A stretch of DNA of 58,648 nucleotides from a bacterium (lineage in GTDB: Bacteria; Elusimicrobiota; Elusimicrobia; UBA1565; UBA9628), in contig JAJZAK010000011.1 in the NCBI GenBank assembly GCA_021799485.1, positions 1-58,648 on the forward strand. The letters are read 5' to 3'. Under the pieces are notes generated by a model. The model searched no databases, was not told where the DNA came from, and saw nothing but the letters and a program-made list of their open reading frames with translations. Position numbers and translations under genes: made by a program. Positions 58,058 to 58,648 of this stretch are shown one piece after another; positions within the stretch are counted from its first letter, which is position 1, and every line of letters starts with the position of its first letter.

Positions 58058-58516
58058 ATGAAGCCATGGATGAAGATCGGCGTCGCCGCGATGGCGCTTG
58101 CGGCCGTCTCCATCGGCCCCGAAGCCGGGCCGGCGGAGGCTCGGGCGGGGAAGCCGGATGTGACATTCTCGACGAGGGCGTCGCCCATGGCCAGGGAACC
58201 CCGCTCCTTCTCCTGTCAGGGAGACAGGGTTTACGCGATCGTCCTGTTTCCTGCTCCGGTCCCGGGCAGACATCTTCTCAAGGGGGAATGGTACAAGCCC
58301 GGAGGCATCCCCCAGGAGCGAACCGAGGTTCCGCTCGTCATGAGCCGATCCCAGCGCTCCGCCTATCTGTGGCTCAAATTCGAGTTGGACGACAATCCCA
58401 TGAAAACGGCCCTGGGCCGGGACGGAGACGCGTCGTTTAGCGGCGAATGGCTTCTGGACGTCTTTTGGGACGGCAAGAAGATGGTGAGCCGGAACTTCCG
58501 CGTGGATTGCGGATGA
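58058..58516 (+). CDS. small secreted protein, paralogue 2
   Basis: 152 residues from the ATG at 58058. Signal peptide (MKIGVAAMALAAVSIG); then the same domain as at 57351: FSCQGDRVYAIVLFPAPVPG, HLLKGEWYKPGGIPQERTEV, AYLWLKFEL, EWLLDVFWDGKKMVSRNF and VDCG. The two share about half their residues by eye, pointing to an old tandem duplication, now split by the MITE-like element. Function unknown; periplasmic or secreted. Confidence 0.75.
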   Translation: MKPWMKIGVAAMALAAVSIGPEAGPAEARAGKPDVTFSTRASPMAREPRSFSCQGDRVYAIVLFPAPVPGRHLLKGEWYKPGGIPQERTEVPLVMSRSQRSAYLWLKFELDDNPMKTALGRDGDASFSGEWLLDVFWDGKKMVSRNFRVDCG

Positions 58517-58543
58517 AATCGATGAAATCACGGAGGATGGACC

Positions 58544-58648
58544 ATGCAAGGACGAATCGTCGCTAAGAAAGGATGGTGGATCGGCGGGGGCGCGCTCCTC
58601 GCGGCCGTCGGCATCGCCGTCATCTTCGGCTGCGGCGGCGGCGGTGGC
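58544..58648 (+). CDS. exported or membrane protein, 5' end only
   Basis: The frame opens at the ATG at 58544, with CGGAGG 8 bases upstream, and runs off the window. The 35 visible residues contain a basic start (MQGRIVAKKG) and a hydrophobic segment (GALLAAVGIAVIFG) ending in Cys and a run of glycines, so it could be a lipoprotein or a membrane-anchored protein. Probably co-transcribed with the preceding paralogue. Confidence 0.5.
   Translation, partial: MQGRIVAKKGWWIGGGALLAAVGIAVIFGCGGGGG

Noticed and set aside
1-58648. CRISPR arrays
   Set aside because: No regularly spaced direct repeats were seen; the repeats present are palindromic, tandem or dispersed.

Overview
The window looks like a chromosomal segment of a high-GC, diderm, free-living bacterium. 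I suspect an Elusimicrobiota-type lineage. The grounds are Tol/Ton-type envelope genes, FlgD-Ig and TPR giant envelope proteins, a G|FTLVE prepilin, heptosyltransferase-like GT9 enzymes, and a family of secreted YYP-x-GxY proteins that I associate with Elusimicrobiota and Omnitrophota. That placement is inference, not a search result. A perfect 16-bp parS next to parAB suggests the right half lies in the origin-proximal part of the chromosome.

Region 1 (1-4620) is an island bounded on the left by a truncated copy and on the right by an intact copy of tRNA-Tyr(GTA). It carries a DUF433/DUF5615 toxin-antitoxin-like pair and a complete diversity-generating retroelement (DGR). The DGR consists of a secreted FGE-sulfatase/C-type-lectin variable protein, an HRDC accessory protein whose frame depends on an 11-G tract, Avd, a DGR reverse transcriptase, and a 126-bp template repeat overlapping the RT 3' end. 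VR and TR align without gaps, and all 16 differences fall on TR adenines.

Region 2 (4620-24040) holds etfBA, then two copies of a three-gene cassette (A-B-C) of secreted fibre-like, cysteine-containing proteins, one per strand at about 6.8-10.5 kb and 20.2-23.2 kb. Between them lie a poly-glycine exported protein, a MurU-like nucleotidyltransferase with an AmgK-like kinase fused to a RapZ C-terminal domain, and an operon dnaX-recR-CBS-TPR-CGL (reverse transsulfuration). The second cassette ends with an FKBP-like exported protein.

Region 3 (24022-29779) is an operon of a UbiA prenyltransferase and three polytopic membrane proteins, at least some GT-C-like, probably for lipid-linked glycan assembly. 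Region 4 (29803-42103) starts with a type IV pilin fused to a C-terminal Hint (intein/hedgehog-like) domain. It continues with a tightly coupled envelope operon: TPR protein, FlgD-Ig/OmpA protein, ExbB/TolQ, two ExbD/TolR, TonB, an OmpA-like lipid-side protein, a HAMP protein, and a CheY-like receiver with an apparent CTG start.

Region 5 (42100-58648) contains asd, parBA with parS, a Wzm/Wzt exporter, a DUF1015 protein, a Dus enzyme, a 2-hydroxyacid dehydrogenase, a glucan phosphorylase, an XRE regulator, two GT9 enzymes, a DUF4143 ATPase and two small secreted paralogues.

This part is rich in repeats. There is a 154-bp inverted repeat at 46.0 and 55.7 kb, one copy with an internal 57-bp tandem duplication. 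A 274-bp MITE-like element sits between the two paralogues. Near-perfect palindromes with a GGTGTC(A/C)CC core have inserted in frame into dnaX, dus and the dehydrogenase gene.
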